From: an uncultured Paracoccaceae bacterium
GTDB taxonomy: Bacteria; Pseudomonadota; Alphaproteobacteria; Rhodobacterales; Rhodobacteraceae
Assembly: GCA_938049225.1 (NCBI GenBank)
Contig: CALICM010000023.1
Location: 1-64,000 of the forward strand
DNA length: 64,000 bases
Reading direction: 5' to 3'
Shown here: positions 17,535-25,827 of the stretch, one piece after another
Numbering within the stretch: the first letter of the stretch is position 1
Layout: the number at the start of each line of letters is the position of its first letter
Notes under the pieces: generated by a model
Database searches by the model: none
Told to the model about the DNA's origin: nothing
Seen by the model: the letters and a program-made list of their open reading frames with translations, nothing else
Made by a program: the position numbers and the translations under genes

Positions 17535-18977
17535 ATGTATCAAGACCAGATCGGGGCTGACGACCGCTACGCGTTGCCCCCAATTGCTGAGTGTGGCTGT
17601 CCGATGTGCTGTGGCCTGGATCGGACACCAGAGTTTACCGACCTTACCGAGGCAGCCGAATGGGGCCCGATCCAGTCGCCCGAACAGATCGCCACTCAAT
17701 TGACAGACGGGTATTGGGCCGCCACGGGCCGCGACCGGCGCGCCTTTGACTTGGACCAGGATCCCATGATCACGGTCGATCTGTCAAAACTTTCCGCGCC
17801 GGTCCAACAGATTGCGCGCGTAGCCCTGGATACCTGGACCACTTTTACAGGCATCAGCTTTTTGGAAGTCTCCGGCGGTGCCGAGATCACAATGGATGAC
17901 AACCGCCCGGGCGCCTATGCCAGCCTGCAAGTGACGGGCGACGATATCGCGACCGCACATATCAACGTCAGCCAAAGCTGGACCGACAGCTACGGCCATG
18001 GCCTGGACAGCTACAGCTATCAGACTTTTCTGCACGAGGTGGGGCACGCACTGGGGCTGGGCCATGCCGGCAACTACAATGGCAGCGCGAACTTTGGGAC
18101 CAGCAATTTGTTCGCGAATGACAGCTGGCAAATGTCGGTCATGTCCTATTTCTCGCAAACAGCGAACCCGACGGTCGATGCGTCCTTCGCGTGGGTGGTC
18201 ACGCCGATGCCTGCGGATATCGCGGCAATCCAGGCGCTTTACGAGTTGCCCGCGGATCTGCGGTCGGACGACACGATCTATGGTTATGGCTCGACGGCGG
18301 GTGGGGTCTATGATGATCTGGCTGACGTCGCTGGACCGGTGGCCTTCACGATTGTGGACAATGGCGGGCGGGACAGCTTTGACGGATCCGGCAGTCTGTA
18401 TGGCCAGCGGATCGATCTGAACCCGGGTGCGGCATCGGATGTCTTCGGACTGCGGGGCAATATGCTGATCGCTGACGGGACCTGGATCGAGGTGGCGCGC
18501 GGCGGGGCCGGGAACGACGCGCTAATCGGCAATACACTGAACAACCGCTTAATCGGCCAGGACGGCGCCGATCGGTTGGAAGGCGGGGGCGGCGCGGACC
18601 GATTGCGTGGCAACGCTGGCGAAGACCTGCTGTTCGGTGGCAACGATGACGATATCCTGCGTGGTGGGCGCGACGCGGATGACCTGCGGGGCGGTGCCGG
18701 AGCCGATGTTTTGCGCGGCGGCCGGGGCGCGGATCTGCTGACCGGAGGGGCCGGGGCGGATGAGTTTTGGTTCAGCACCAGATCCGGGAATGACGTCGTG
18801 ACCGACCTTGACCTCAGCGAGGACACCATCGGTCTGCTGGGCCATTCGCGGCGTTGGGAAGGGGCCGAGCTGCGCCAAGACGGTGCCGACGCTTTGATCA
18901 TCGTGGGCACGCAAGAAATCCGCTTTGTGGGCATTACTGCGGAGGATTTGCAGGCCGATGTCTTCTCGTTTGTCTAG
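17535..18977 (+). CDS. Serralysin-type (M10B) RTX zinc metalloprotease
   Basis: 480-residue extracellular protease. The zinc site HEVGHALGLGH supplies His167, Glu168, His171 and His177, and the Met-turn is at Met203 (SVMSYFSQ). About seven RTX nonapeptides (from about residue 345) bind calcium and support export by type I secretion. The C-terminal segment (EDLQADVFSFV) is the expected place of the uncleaved secretion signal. No Sec signal peptide is present. The N-terminus carries an unusual Cys-rich stretch (ECGCPMCCGL), which could hold the zymogen inactive in the manner of a Cys switch; that is inference. The exporter genes 4-9 kb upstream are the nearest candidates for its secretion. An AAAGGGG ribosome site and the TTAACC array precede it. 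Confidence 0.93.
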   Translation: MYQDQIGADDRYALPPIAECGCPMCCGLDRTPEFTDLTEAAEWGPIQSPEQIATQLTDGYWAATGRDRRAFDLDQDPMITVDLSKLSAPVQQIARVALDTWTTFTGISFLEVSGGAEITMDDNRPGAYASLQVTGDDIATAHINVSQSWTDSYGHGLDSYSYQTFLHEVGHALGLGHAGNYNGSANFGTSNLFANDSWQMSVMSYFSQTANPTVDASFAWVVTPMPADIAAIQALYELPADLRSDDTIYGYGSTAGGVYDDLADVAGPVAFTIVDNGGRDSFDGSGSLYGQRIDLNPGAASDVFGLRGNMLIADGTWIEVARGGAGNDALIGNTLNNRLIGQDGADRLEGGGGADRLRGNAGEDLLFGGNDDDILRGGRDADDLRGGAGADVLRGGRGADLLTGGAGADEFWFSTRSGNDVVTDLDLSEDTIGLLGHSRRWEGAELRQDGADALIIVGTQEIRFVGITAEDLQADVFSFV

Positions 18978-18987
18978 GCCGCACGCC

Positions 18988-19680
18988 CTAAGTCGCCATC
19001 CAGGCGAGCAGCGCCGTGGTCGTGGCCCCGGGCTGCTCGAGGGTTGGCATATGGCCCGCCCCGGGCACCACGGTCAGCGTGGCATGGGGTATCAGCCGCT
19101 GCATCCCTTCATGCCGCGCGACCGGGCACAGCCGGTCTTCGGCACCGCACAGGATCAGCGTGGGCACCTTAACGCGGCGCAAATTGTCCTGTTGATCCGG
19201 GCGGTCGCGCAGCGCTTGGGACTGACGCACAAAGACCTCTGGACCAAGTTGCAGCGCCATATCCATGCACAGATCCAGGATCTGACCGCGCATCGGGCCG
19301 TCCGTCAGATAGTTCGGTTTCATCTCGTCGCGCATCACCGCCTCAAGGCGCCCGGCTTGGGCGGCGGCAATTTGTGGGCCGCGCCTGAGCCGCGCCTCGG
19401 GCGTTTCCGCCAAGGGGTTGGTATCGAGCAGCGCCAAATGCGTCACCCGCTCGGGCGCTTGGGTCATCACCTCCATCGCTACGATCCCGCCCATCGACAG
19501 CCCCGCCAGGGCAAATCGGGGTGGCGCGGTTTCAAGCACAGTCTGGGCGAGGGCGGCAATTGTGTTACGGGCTGTAATCGGCGTCAAATGCAGTGGCATC
19601 CGGCCCGACAGCGCGTCGATTTGCGGCCCGAACAAACGCGCATCGCACATCATGCCGGGCAGCAGAACCAGGGGCGTCAT
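18988..19680 (-). CDS. Alpha/beta hydrolase
   Basis: 230-residue alpha/beta-hydrolase fold enzyme. The nucleophile elbow is GLSMGG (Ser in LAGLSMGGIVAME), the acid is in ILCGAEDRLCP, and the catalytic His is in GAGHMPTLEQP. It has no signal peptide and so is probably cytoplasmic. The substrate cannot be told; ester or lactone hydrolysis is usual for the fold. Its start overlaps the stop of the MetE-like gene by ATGA, so the two are translated together. Through that gene's promoter it is also placed under the candidate operator at 20856-20873. The gene ends 10 bp from the convergent protease gene. Confidence 0.88.
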   Translation of the reverse strand: MTPLVLLPGMMCDARLFGPQIDALSGRMPLHLTPITARNTIAALAQTVLETAPPRFALAGLSMGGIVAMEVMTQAPERVTHLALLDTNPLAETPEARLRRGPQIAAAQAGRLEAVMRDEMKPNYLTDGPMRGQILDLCMDMALQLGPEVFVRQSQALRDRPDQQDNLRRVKVPTLILCGAEDRLCPVARHEGMQRLIPHATLTVVPGAGHMPTLEQPGATTTALLAWMAT

Positions 19681-20810
19681 AGGCGCGCGCTGGCCAGCCT
19701 CGCGCCTGCGGCCATTGTTTCGAGCTTGGCCAAGGCAATCGCGGGATCGACGGCGCCAAAGCCGGCAAAGGTTCCAAACCCGCAGTCCGACCCCGCGATC
19801 ACACGATCAGGGCCCACGATCTGGGCAAAACGCTCGATCCGTTGAGCGACCAACTCGGGATGCTCCACGAAATTCGTGGTGGTGTCGACAACACCGGGAA
19901 CCAGAACGCGGTCCTCGGGTATCTCGGCTTTTCGGTCGCGAAACACGGTCCATTCATGCGCGTGCCGGGGGTTCGAGGTCTCGAACAACAGATAGGTCGC
20001 ATGCGCTTGCATCAGCACCGGAAAGACCGCGTCCATGTCAATGTCGCAGACATGCGGCCCCTCGTAATTGCCCCAGCAAATATGGACCCGCACCCGCTCG
20101 CGCGGGATATCGCGCAGGGCGTGGTTCAGTGCCTCGACATTGGTCGCGGCGACCTTGAGAAACTCGACATCGCTAAGATCCGCGAACAGCATATGACGCG
20201 AGAGTGCCAGGTCGGGACAGTCCAGTTGCAGATCAAGACCCGCCGCGATGATGGTCTCGTATTCCGCCTTCATCGCATCCGCCAGGGCGGCCAAATAGGC
20301 CTCGCGCGTTTTGTAATGCGCGTTCTGCAAAAACAGCGAAATCACCCCAGGCGAGGCAGCGTTCATGAAGCCGCGACGCGCGCCATGCTGCGCCATCGCG
20401 GCCTTAAGGTTCGCAATGTCCTTTTCCAGCTCCCCTTGACCTTTCGAGGTTACCTCGCCCGTACACATCGGCCGCGCATACTTCGGGGTGCCGCCGTCCT
20501 GCGCCAGACGGTTCAGAAAGCTGGGGAACAATTTTAGATCCGCAGGCGCATTGCGCGGGCTGTCACCGGAAAACCCGGCATATCGATCCTTGACATAAGT
20601 GGCGTAGCTGATCTTGGACATCTCACCGTCCGCGACGATATCGACCCCTGCCGCGACCTGTTTCGCAACCGCGTCCGAGACATGGCGTGTCATCGCCGCG
20701 TCAAACTTGGCGGCATCATAATCGTGCCCCCGTTCGCGCGCGAAAATGTAGTCCACCACCTCTTGCGCGCGGGGCAGGGACCCCGCGTGTGTCGTCAGGA
20801 TCTGCGCCAT
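19677..20810 (-). CDS. MetE C-terminal-like (cobalamin-independent methionine synthase II family) protein
   Basis: 377-residue protein related only to the catalytic C-terminal half of cobalamin-independent methionine synthase. It has the family zinc-site pattern HICWGNYEGPH and a later Cys in GSDCGFGTFAG. Stand-alone proteins of this type commonly act in catabolic methyl transfer or remain uncharacterised, and they lack the N-terminal folate-binding half of MetE. I chose the start at 20810 because GAGGA precedes it at good spacing and MAQILTTHAGSLPR matches the family N-terminus; the frame itself is open to 20936. It leads a two-gene operon with the hydrolase. A palindrome matching the LacI-cluster operator at 17 of 18 bases lies 46 bp upstream, linking this gene to the distant ABC/SnoaL cluster. 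Substrate unknown. Confidence 0.87.
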   Translation of the reverse strand: MAQILTTHAGSLPRAQEVVDYIFARERGHDYDAAKFDAAMTRHVSDAVAKQVAAGVDIVADGEMSKISYATYVKDRYAGFSGDSPRNAPADLKLFPSFLNRLAQDGGTPKYARPMCTGEVTSKGQGELEKDIANLKAAMAQHGARRGFMNAASPGVISLFLQNAHYKTREAYLAALADAMKAEYETIIAAGLDLQLDCPDLALSRHMLFADLSDVEFLKVAATNVEALNHALRDIPRERVRVHICWGNYEGPHVCDIDMDAVFPVLMQAHATYLLFETSNPRHAHEWTVFRDRKAEIPEDRVLVPGVVDTTTNFVEHPELVAQRIERFAQIVGPDRVIAGSDCGFGTFAGFGAVDPAIALAKLETMAAGARLASARL

Positions 20811-20855
20811 GGGGTCCTCGTCGATTGGGTTTTCTTGGACGTTGAACCCTAGCCG

Positions 20856-20873
20856 TTTTGCAAACCTATGCAA
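20856..20873. promoter_or_regulatory. LacI-type operator candidate, copy 2
   Basis: TTTTGCAAACCTATGCAA differs by one base from the site at 34917-34934. It is a pseudo-palindrome centred on the CC step, 46 bp upstream of the MetE-like start and also upstream of the divergent sodium channel. LacI-family operators typically have such TGCAAAC-type arms. The chance of a 17/18 match here is very low, so a shared regulator is likely. Confidence 0.65.
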
Positions 20874-20951
20874 GTGGCGCCCGCTTGACCCTTGCGCCTG
20901 GATACCCCACATGGCGAGGGTTATTTCGCCCCCCAATCATCGGAGCCGTCA

Positions 20952-21740
20952 ATGATCTTGTCCCGTGTCAAATCCATCCTCGAGGCGCCATGGTTCGAAC
21001 GGGCGATTATGACACTGATTGTCGTGAACGCCGTGACCCTGGGGCTGGAGACCAGTCCCAGCGCTATGGCCGCGATCGGTCCAATGCTGGTTGTGGCCGA
21101 CCGGGCAATCCTGGCGATATTCGTGCTCGAGATCGTGGCACGCCTGGCCGTCGCGCCGACGGCGTTTTGGCGCGACCCCTGGCGGGTGTTCGATTTTGTC
21201 GTCGTGGCGATCGCCTTGATCCCCACAACCGGGGCGTTGTCTGTGTTGCGCGCGTTCCGGATTTTGCGGGTGTTACGCCTGATTTCGGCGGTGCCCGCGA
21301 TGCGCCGGGTGGTCAAGGGCCTGCTCGAGGCGCTGCCGGGCATGGGATCGATCTTGTTCCTGTTGTTGCTGATCTTTTATGTCTTCGCGGTCATCTCGAC
21401 CAAGCTTTTTGGCGCCAGTTTCCCCGAGTGGTTCGGCACGATTGCGGCTTCGGCCTATACGCTGTTTCAGATCATGACGCTGGAAAGCTGGTCGATGGGT
21501 ATCGTGCGCCCGGTGATGGAGGTCTTTCCGCTGGCGTGGCTGTTGTTCCTGCCGTTCATCATCGCCACTGCCTTTACGGTGCTGAACCTGTTCATCGGTG
21601 TGATCGTCGATGCAATGCAGTCCGAGCACGAGGCCGAGGCGCGCGACGAGCGGGATGCTTTACAGATTCAAACCACACAGATTCTGGAGGAATTGCGTGC
21701 GCTGCGATCGGAAGTGACAGCACTTAGGGACCGGGGATAG
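20952..21740 (+). CDS. Bacterial voltage-gated sodium channel (BacNav)
   Basis: 262-residue six-helix ion channel subunit that would form homotetramers in the inner membrane. S1-S3 occupy about residues 18-90. S4 carries regularly spaced arginines (R100, R103, R106, R109 in LRAFRILRVLRLIS). The pore has the selectivity filter TLESWS (176-181), the hallmark of NaChBac/NavAb sodium channels. S6 (about 191-221) leads into a C-terminal coiled coil (about 224-262) that assembles the tetramer. ATG 20952 has GGAG six bases upstream and fits the family N-terminus, so I do not use the longer frame from 20892. In alkaliphilic and marine bacteria such channels serve pH, motility or sodium homeostasis; the role here is inferred. 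Confidence 0.94.
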   Translation: MILSRVKSILEAPWFERAIMTLIVVNAVTLGLETSPSAMAAIGPMLVVADRAILAIFVLEIVARLAVAPTAFWRDPWRVFDFVVVAIALIPTTGALSVLRAFRILRVLRLISAVPAMRRVVKGLLEALPGMGSILFLLLLIFYVFAVISTKLFGASFPEWFGTIAASAYTLFQIMTLESWSMGIVRPVMEVFPLAWLLFLPFIIATAFTVLNLFIGVIVDAMQSEHEAEARDERDALQIQTTQILEELRALRSEVTALRDRG

Positions 21741-21763
21741 GAACTGATCACAACCCCGGACCT

Positions 21764-21785
21764 GTGCCGCTGTGCGTGGCGGCAC
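21764..21785. terminator. Hairpin between convergent channel and porin genes
   Basis: GTGCCGC and GCGGCAC arms (7 bp) with an 8-base loop lie in the 63-bp gap between two convergent genes. Location suggests a bidirectional transcription stop, but no T-tract follows on either side. Confidence 0.35.
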
Positions 21786-21803
21786 GCATATGCCACTCTA
21801 GGA

Positions 21804-22439
21804 TTAGAAATTGAACGTTAGACCGAGAATGGCCTCAACCGTATCGTAGTCAGCTGTGATGTTTCGGCCGTCGTCCGAGGACAACGTTTGGTTGCCAGCA
21901 TCGAAGTAACGAACTTCGCCATTCAGGGACAAGCGATTTGTAAGGGCAAATTCTGTTCCGGCCATCAATTGGAAAGCAATGCCGCCACGGTCCGAAAATT
22001 CATCCTCGGACAATCCATCAATCAGATCGAAATCAATCTCGGTGACATAAGTGATTCCAGCCCCGATATAGGGTGTGAAGCGTGTACCTCCTACTGCGTC
22101 CAGATCGAAGTACGCATTCAACGAAAGGCTGGTTGACGCAAAGTCGCCGGTCGTGCCACCCGCAAAACTGTCGGCATCCGCGGTCCGATAGGCGAACTCA
22201 ATCTCGGAACGGAGGGGAATGCTATCGAGGTCATAGCCGAAAGCAGCGCCAGCGATGGCCCGAGTGTCAAAACTGACGGGGCTTTCCACGTCACCGCCAA
22301 GCGTGGTGGATGACAGATCTGAAAATCCAACAAAACCGCGAATGTAAAGACCACCGTCCAGGGCCTCGGCGAAGACGGGGGATGTGGTGCCAAGGATTGC
22401 GGCAAAGGTTGCGATAGAGTGTCTCGATATTTTGGTCAT
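21804..22439 (-). CDS. Small outer-membrane beta-barrel protein
   Basis: 211-residue protein with a Sec signal peptide (cleavage near SPVFA-EA, about residue 24). Alternating hydrophobic strands follow (LYIRGFVGFSDL, FTPYIGAGITYV, SLNGEVRYFDAG), and the chain ends AILGLTFNF with a C-terminal Phe. That ending and the pattern fit eight-stranded OmpA/OmpW-like or porin-family barrels inserted by the Bam machinery. No periplasmic peptidoglycan-binding domain is present. Specific function is not predictable. The 186-bp region upstream contains a 20-bp-spaced direct repeat that may be a LytTR site, and the next gene upstream encodes a LytTR regulator. Confidence 0.85.
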   Translation of the reverse strand: MTKISRHSIATFAAILGTTSPVFAEALDGGLYIRGFVGFSDLSSTTLGGDVESPVSFDTRAIAGAAFGYDLDSIPLRSEIEFAYRTADADSFAGGTTGDFASTSLSLNAYFDLDAVGGTRFTPYIGAGITYVTEIDFDLIDGLSEDEFSDRGGIAFQLMAGTEFALTNRLSLNGEVRYFDAGNQTLSSDDGRNITADYDTVEAILGLTFNF

Positions 22440-22536
22440 ATAGGCCTCAACGTGATTGTCGGAATGGAAGCGGACCGGGTGACGTCGGTCTCACGTTTTG
22501 AATAGGGATCGGTTGTTGCGGCGGACCACAGCGAAT

Positions 22537-22570
22537 GCACAAACGGTTCGCGGCATGCACGAACGGTCGA
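22537..22570. promoter_or_regulatory. Direct repeat GCACrAACGGT, possible LytTR site
   Basis: GCACAAACGGTTCG (22537-22550) and GCACGAACGGTCGA (22557-22570) are imperfect direct repeats 20 bp apart, about 100 bp upstream of the outer-membrane barrel gene and downstream of a LytTR regulator gene. LytTR domains bind paired direct repeats of about 9 bp on the same DNA face. The assignment is inference. Confidence 0.4.
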
Positions 22571-22625
22571 TTGATTGCTTAAGACCGGTTGGGGTCAGGG
22601 GTCGCGATTTGGGCGTTTTCGGCTC

Positions 22626-23432
22626 TCACAGCGGACCTAAACCGTCTAGTGTTTTCTCAACATCCCGCCTGCGGGCGCGTGAAACTGGAAGGGTTACGCC
22701 GGTGGTTGTTTCAATCGTCAACTGACCGCCCGACTTGCGGCGCGTTTTGACGTAAGCGAGATTCACCCAATGCGACCGATGAATTTTCAGGCCGTTCGTG
22801 TCCCCAAGCTCCTCAAGCGCTTGCCCGAAACCGAATAGGACCAGATCCTCGCCCCGGGTCGTGAAGACGCGCAAATAGTGCAGTTCTGCTGACAGCGCCA
22901 CCAGGTCGCCACGCATCTCGGGTCGCACGCGGGCCAGAAACGAGGGACCAGGGGGTGGTTTGGTCGGCTCTGAGGTTTGCCGAGGAAGATCTGTCAACCT
23001 CAGAAGCCGCGTGGCGTTCAGCGCTGCCCATGTCAGAACAATGGGCGGTGTCAGACTGAGGAATTCCTCGATCAGCGCGCCGCGCAACGTCTCGGTGGTA
23101 TCTTTCAGGTCCTGCGTAACCGGGAATGCCGCGTCCAAAGCGACGGCGACCGGGGCAAAGGCCAGAGTCCCCGCAAGGCCAGCAAGAGTAACAGAAAACC
23201 AAGGGGATGCACGCGTAATGCGCGGCCACCCTAACAAAGCCACCTGAGCGATTTGCGCAAATCCGACGGGTATCAGAACATGGGCCAACCAAAAGGCGGT
23301 TCGCGCTGGAAACTGCAGCCCGCGGGACGAAGCCGGCTCGATGACAGTCAGGAACACCGCAAGGGCAATGCTGGCGCACATTAGAAACCCAATCCACGAG
23401 GTGCGGGGGTCGATTGAAGCGCGTGGGATCAT
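22626..23432 (-). CDS. Membrane-bound LytTR-type transcription regulator
   Basis: 268-residue protein. The N-terminal half holds four predicted transmembrane helices (about residues 14-32, 45-67, 80-102, 120-145). A short Pro-rich linker (TSEPTKPPPGPS) joins it to a C-terminal LytTR DNA-binding domain (about 170-262), recognised by LVALSAELHYLRVFTTRG and LKIHRSHWVNLAYV. No receiver domain is present, so the membrane part probably senses the signal. Such MHYT-less, 'LytTR with membrane anchor' proteins are not rare in alphaproteobacteria but few have known targets. It lies 53 bp downstream of the bicupin gene on the same strand, so read-through from the large cluster is possible. The nearest candidate target is the barrel gene downstream. 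Confidence 0.87.
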   Translation of the reverse strand: MIPRASIDPRTSWIGFLMCASIALAVFLTVIEPASSRGLQFPARTAFWLAHVLIPVGFAQIAQVALLGWPRITRASPWFSVTLAGLAGTLAFAPVAVALDAAFPVTQDLKDTTETLRGALIEEFLSLTPPIVLTWAALNATRLLRLTDLPRQTSEPTKPPPGPSFLARVRPEMRGDLVALSAELHYLRVFTTRGEDLVLFGFGQALEELGDTNGLKIHRSHWVNLAYVKTRRKSGGQLTIETTTGVTLPVSRARRRDVEKTLDGLGPL

Positions 23433-23485
23433 ACCAGGGTTTTAGGACAGGTAGCGGGCGAGCCAAAGTGCGGAAACGCCGCAGA

Positions 23486-24451
23486 TCACCCCGGCCAGGT
23501 TGGCCCCGCTGGGTCGTCGGTTCCAATGACCCGATACAGGCTTGCCTCGCCTGTCATGGACGGGGCCAGTGTGTGGGACAGGTTGGGCGGGACAGCGCAG
23601 GTGTCACCGGGGGCCAGGCTCGTGCAGCCGCCATTCCAGGACAGTCGCCAGTGACCGCGCATGACCATCAGGATTTCGTGCCGGTCGATGGCGTAAGGTG
23701 TATCGGGGATCGAACCGCGGGTCAGAAAATCCACCTCGAACCCAGGGCGGTCGCGCAGGATTGCGTTGGCGCCGATCACCTGCGCCGGGGCCTTGGCCGC
23801 CAGCGCCATCAAATCCCAATAACGCGCGACGTGGGCGCGAACAACGTCCTGGACCGGCGTTTCGGGATAGGCGCTTAACTCCGCCTCGGTCAGCATCGGC
23901 ATCGGTTTTACGCCCTGGGGCAGGTGGGCGTCCGCTTTAGTGTCATATAGGCGACCATTCTCGCCTAAGACCAACCCATGATCGGCAGCGTCTTGGATCA
24001 CCTGCGGCGCCCAGATCACCCCGCCGCCAGCGTCGTCGCCCCCCAGGATGGCCATGATCATCCCGTAGTCCGTGCCGATATTCTCGAACCCGCGAAAGAT
24101 GCCGGTGGGGATGTTGATAATGTCGCCTTCTTCCAGCACGACCTCGCCCGCTGTGCCCCACCGGCCCCAGAAGAACCGCCAGCGGCCCTTGAGCACGAAG
24201 AACACTTCGGCCGTGCGGTGGGAATGCAGCGAATTACGACACTTCGGCGGCTGGCCGGCGGCGCCAATGTTGAACCCGGGCGTCTCGGTGATATGGACGT
24301 GTTGATCGGCGGCTTCGGACACACCACCACCGATGATCGTGAAGTTCTCTTTCTGATCGCTGCCCGGTGTATGCGCGTCGATAAACGCGGTGCGGCAGGG
24401 AATCAACTCGCCATAACGGACGATACGCGCGGCCATTTGGTCTGGTGTCAT
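23486..24451 (-). CDS. Bicupin protein, gentisate-dioxygenase-like fold
   Basis: 321-residue protein with two cupin domains. The first has a metal-type motif (LHSHRTAEVFFVLKGRW, about residues 80-97), but its second motif region (IPTGIFRGFENIG) lacks the usual His. The second domain (DRHEILMVMRGHW) has lost the first His of the motif but has a later His in PPNLSHTLAPS. It could be a metal-dependent dioxygenase or isomerase with an incomplete site, or a sugar-binding cupin; the reaction is unknown. MTPDQMAARIVRYGELIP at 24451 is the most natural start. It is the last gene of a 12-gene leftward cluster, 11 bp after the Rid-family gene, which places it in the same catabolic pathway. Confidence 0.82.
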   Translation of the reverse strand: MTPDQMAARIVRYGELIPCRTAFIDAHTPGSDQKENFTIIGGGVSEAADQHVHITETPGFNIGAAGQPPKCRNSLHSHRTAEVFFVLKGRWRFFWGRWGTAGEVVLEEGDIINIPTGIFRGFENIGTDYGMIMAILGGDDAGGGVIWAPQVIQDAADHGLVLGENGRLYDTKADAHLPQGVKPMPMLTEAELSAYPETPVQDVVRAHVARYWDLMALAAKAPAQVIGANAILRDRPGFEVDFLTRGSIPDTPYAIDRHEILMVMRGHWRLSWNGGCTSLAPGDTCAVPPNLSHTLAPSMTGEASLYRVIGTDDPAGPTWPG

Positions 24452-24462
24452 TTGCGGTGTCC

Positions 24463-24846
24463 TTATGCAGCGGCGATCACTTCGACCTCGATCAGCCAAC
24501 TTGGGTCATAGAGGTCGCAGATGATTGCGGTTGTGGGAACCACCCGACCATTCAGCGCTCGCATCCGTGCTTGGGTGTTCTTCTCGGCATAGGCGCGGTC
24601 CGACAAATAGGTGGTGAGGCGGACAATGTTGTCGGTGGTCATATCGGCCGAGGCCAGGATCGCTTTGATATTGCCCCACAAAAGCTGAAGCTGCCGATCA
24701 ATCCCGACCCCAGCGACGCCATCGGTTTCCAGACCCATCGTCCCGGCGGTGTAGACAATGCGATCAGCCTTGCTGACCTCGATCCCATGAGCATAGTCGG
24801 GGGAGGGCGGGTAGATATCAGATGGGTCCAGAAGTCGGGAGTGCAT
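24463..24846 (-). CDS. Rid-family (YjgF/YER057c) protein lacking the deaminase Arg
   Basis: 127-residue Rid-family protein (VYTAGTMGLETDG, NIKAILASADMTTDNIVRLTTYL, IEVEVIA), which normally forms a trimer. Archetypal RidA hydrolyses reactive enamines/imines using an Arg in the segment before the last strand. Here that stretch reads VPTTAIICDLYDP, with Thr at the expected Arg position, so it likely belongs to a non-archetypal Rid subgroup with a pathway-specific role. Three bases separate it from the upstream SnoaL-like gene and 11 from the bicupin, so all are co-transcribed. Its presence hints at an enamine, imine or other labile nitrogen intermediate, but this is inference. Confidence 0.87.
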   Translation of the reverse strand: MHSRLLDPSDIYPPSPDYAHGIEVSKADRIVYTAGTMGLETDGVAGVGIDRQLQLLWGNIKAILASADMTTDNIVRLTTYLSDRAYAEKNTQARMRALNGRVVPTTAIICDLYDPSWLIEVEVIAAA

Positions 24847-24849
24847 GTC

Positions 24850-25827
24850 TTACCCTTTGCTCAACAAGATTTGTTTCCAGATTGCCGTTTCGTCGAATAG
24901 TACATACTCACGGCGCAGCCCCCAGGGACCGAACTCGGCATGGCAGGCGCCCATCACATGCACCTGCGCACCGGTTGGCGGGCCAAAGGTGCCCCAACCG
25001 TCGTGTGGACCATCCAGCGACCAGCGCAATGCCGCACGGGGCGGCATCAACGGGTCGTCGCGACCGATTTGGTGGTGAATGTTGAAGCTTGCGTTCGGGA
25101 AACTGGCGCGCAGACCCATCCAGAAGCGATCCACCGCCTGGTGGCTGTGGCCGGTCACGCCGCCGGGGTATTCGACCTGGGCGGCCCGGTCGTATTCCGC
25201 CGGGATCGCCGCCATGTCCGCACTCATGATCCGGGTCAGGATATCGGCGTATTTCGCGCCCCACTCGTTGTCGTTGCCGGTGCCGGTATAGGGGCCTAGT
25301 CGTTCAACGGCTGGGGTGAACGGGTGCGCGGTGCGCTCCGGCCCGCCCTCGCGCGCGATCTGATCGGCGGCATAATCCCGGGGTGTCCACCCCAACTGGC
25401 GCACGATCGCGCCCTGATCGCGGATCAGCCATTCGTCGTTGATCTGACCGCTGATCGCATGGCAATCGGCGATGATCCGATAGATCAGCTGTTTGCCCGT
25501 CGCTGCGCCATAAACGCCATCGCCCAGGTGGGTGGCGGTCGACAAGATACGGTGCGACGACAGCATGCCGTCCTCGGGCGTGCCGGACCAGATCACGTCC
25601 TCGCCCAGCAGCTTGCGATCTGGAAACTCGGCCAGCGTCGCCATCGTCGCGGCGATCACGCCCTGGTTGCCGACGACCAGGGCCGCAGGCGAGCGGACGA
25701 TGATATCGGGGGCATAGGTGTTGTGCAGGGTCGCGATGCCGCGATCCTCCCAAATCTCTTTGGTGATGCCGAGGATGTAGTCGGGGAAATCCTTCCAGCG
25801 GTTCGAAAATCCCTTCATACGGTTCAT
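24850..25827 (-). CDS. Tandem NTF2/SnoaL-like protein
   Basis: 325-residue protein built from two NTF2-fold (SnoaL-like) domains, roughly residues 10-145 and 180-315. Indications are the helical start (DYILGITKEIWEDRG), the cone-forming strands (GMLSSHRILSTATHLG; AALRWSLDGPHDGWG) and the terminal strand motif EYVLFDETAIWKQI. Members of the fold act as polyketide cyclases, dehydratases, isomerases or binding proteins, so the reaction is not predictable. It differs more from the other SnoaL-like proteins of the cluster than they do from each other. Its start overlaps the LacI gene's stop by ATGA, so regulator and this protein are translationally coupled. Cytoplasmic; no signal peptide. Confidence 0.8.
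   Translation of the reverse strand: MNRMKGFSNRWKDFPDYILGITKEIWEDRGIATLHNTYAPDIIVRSPAALVVGNQGVIAATMATLAEFPDRKLLGEDVIWSGTPEDGMLSSHRILSTATHLGDGVYGAATGKQLIYRIIADCHAISGQINDEWLIRDQGAIVRQLGWTPRDYAADQIAREGGPERTAHPFTPAVERLGPYTGTGNDNEWGAKYADILTRIMSADMAAIPAEYDRAAQVEYPGGVTGHSHQAVDRFWMGLRASFPNASFNIHHQIGRDDPLMPPRAALRWSLDGPHDGWGTFGPPTGAQVHVMGACHAEFGPWGLRREYVLFDETAIWKQILLSKG

Noticed and set aside
20892-20951. 20-residue extension of the sodium channel
   Set aside because: No ribosome site or family resemblance, whereas ATG 20952 has GGAG at correct spacing and a typical S1 approach.
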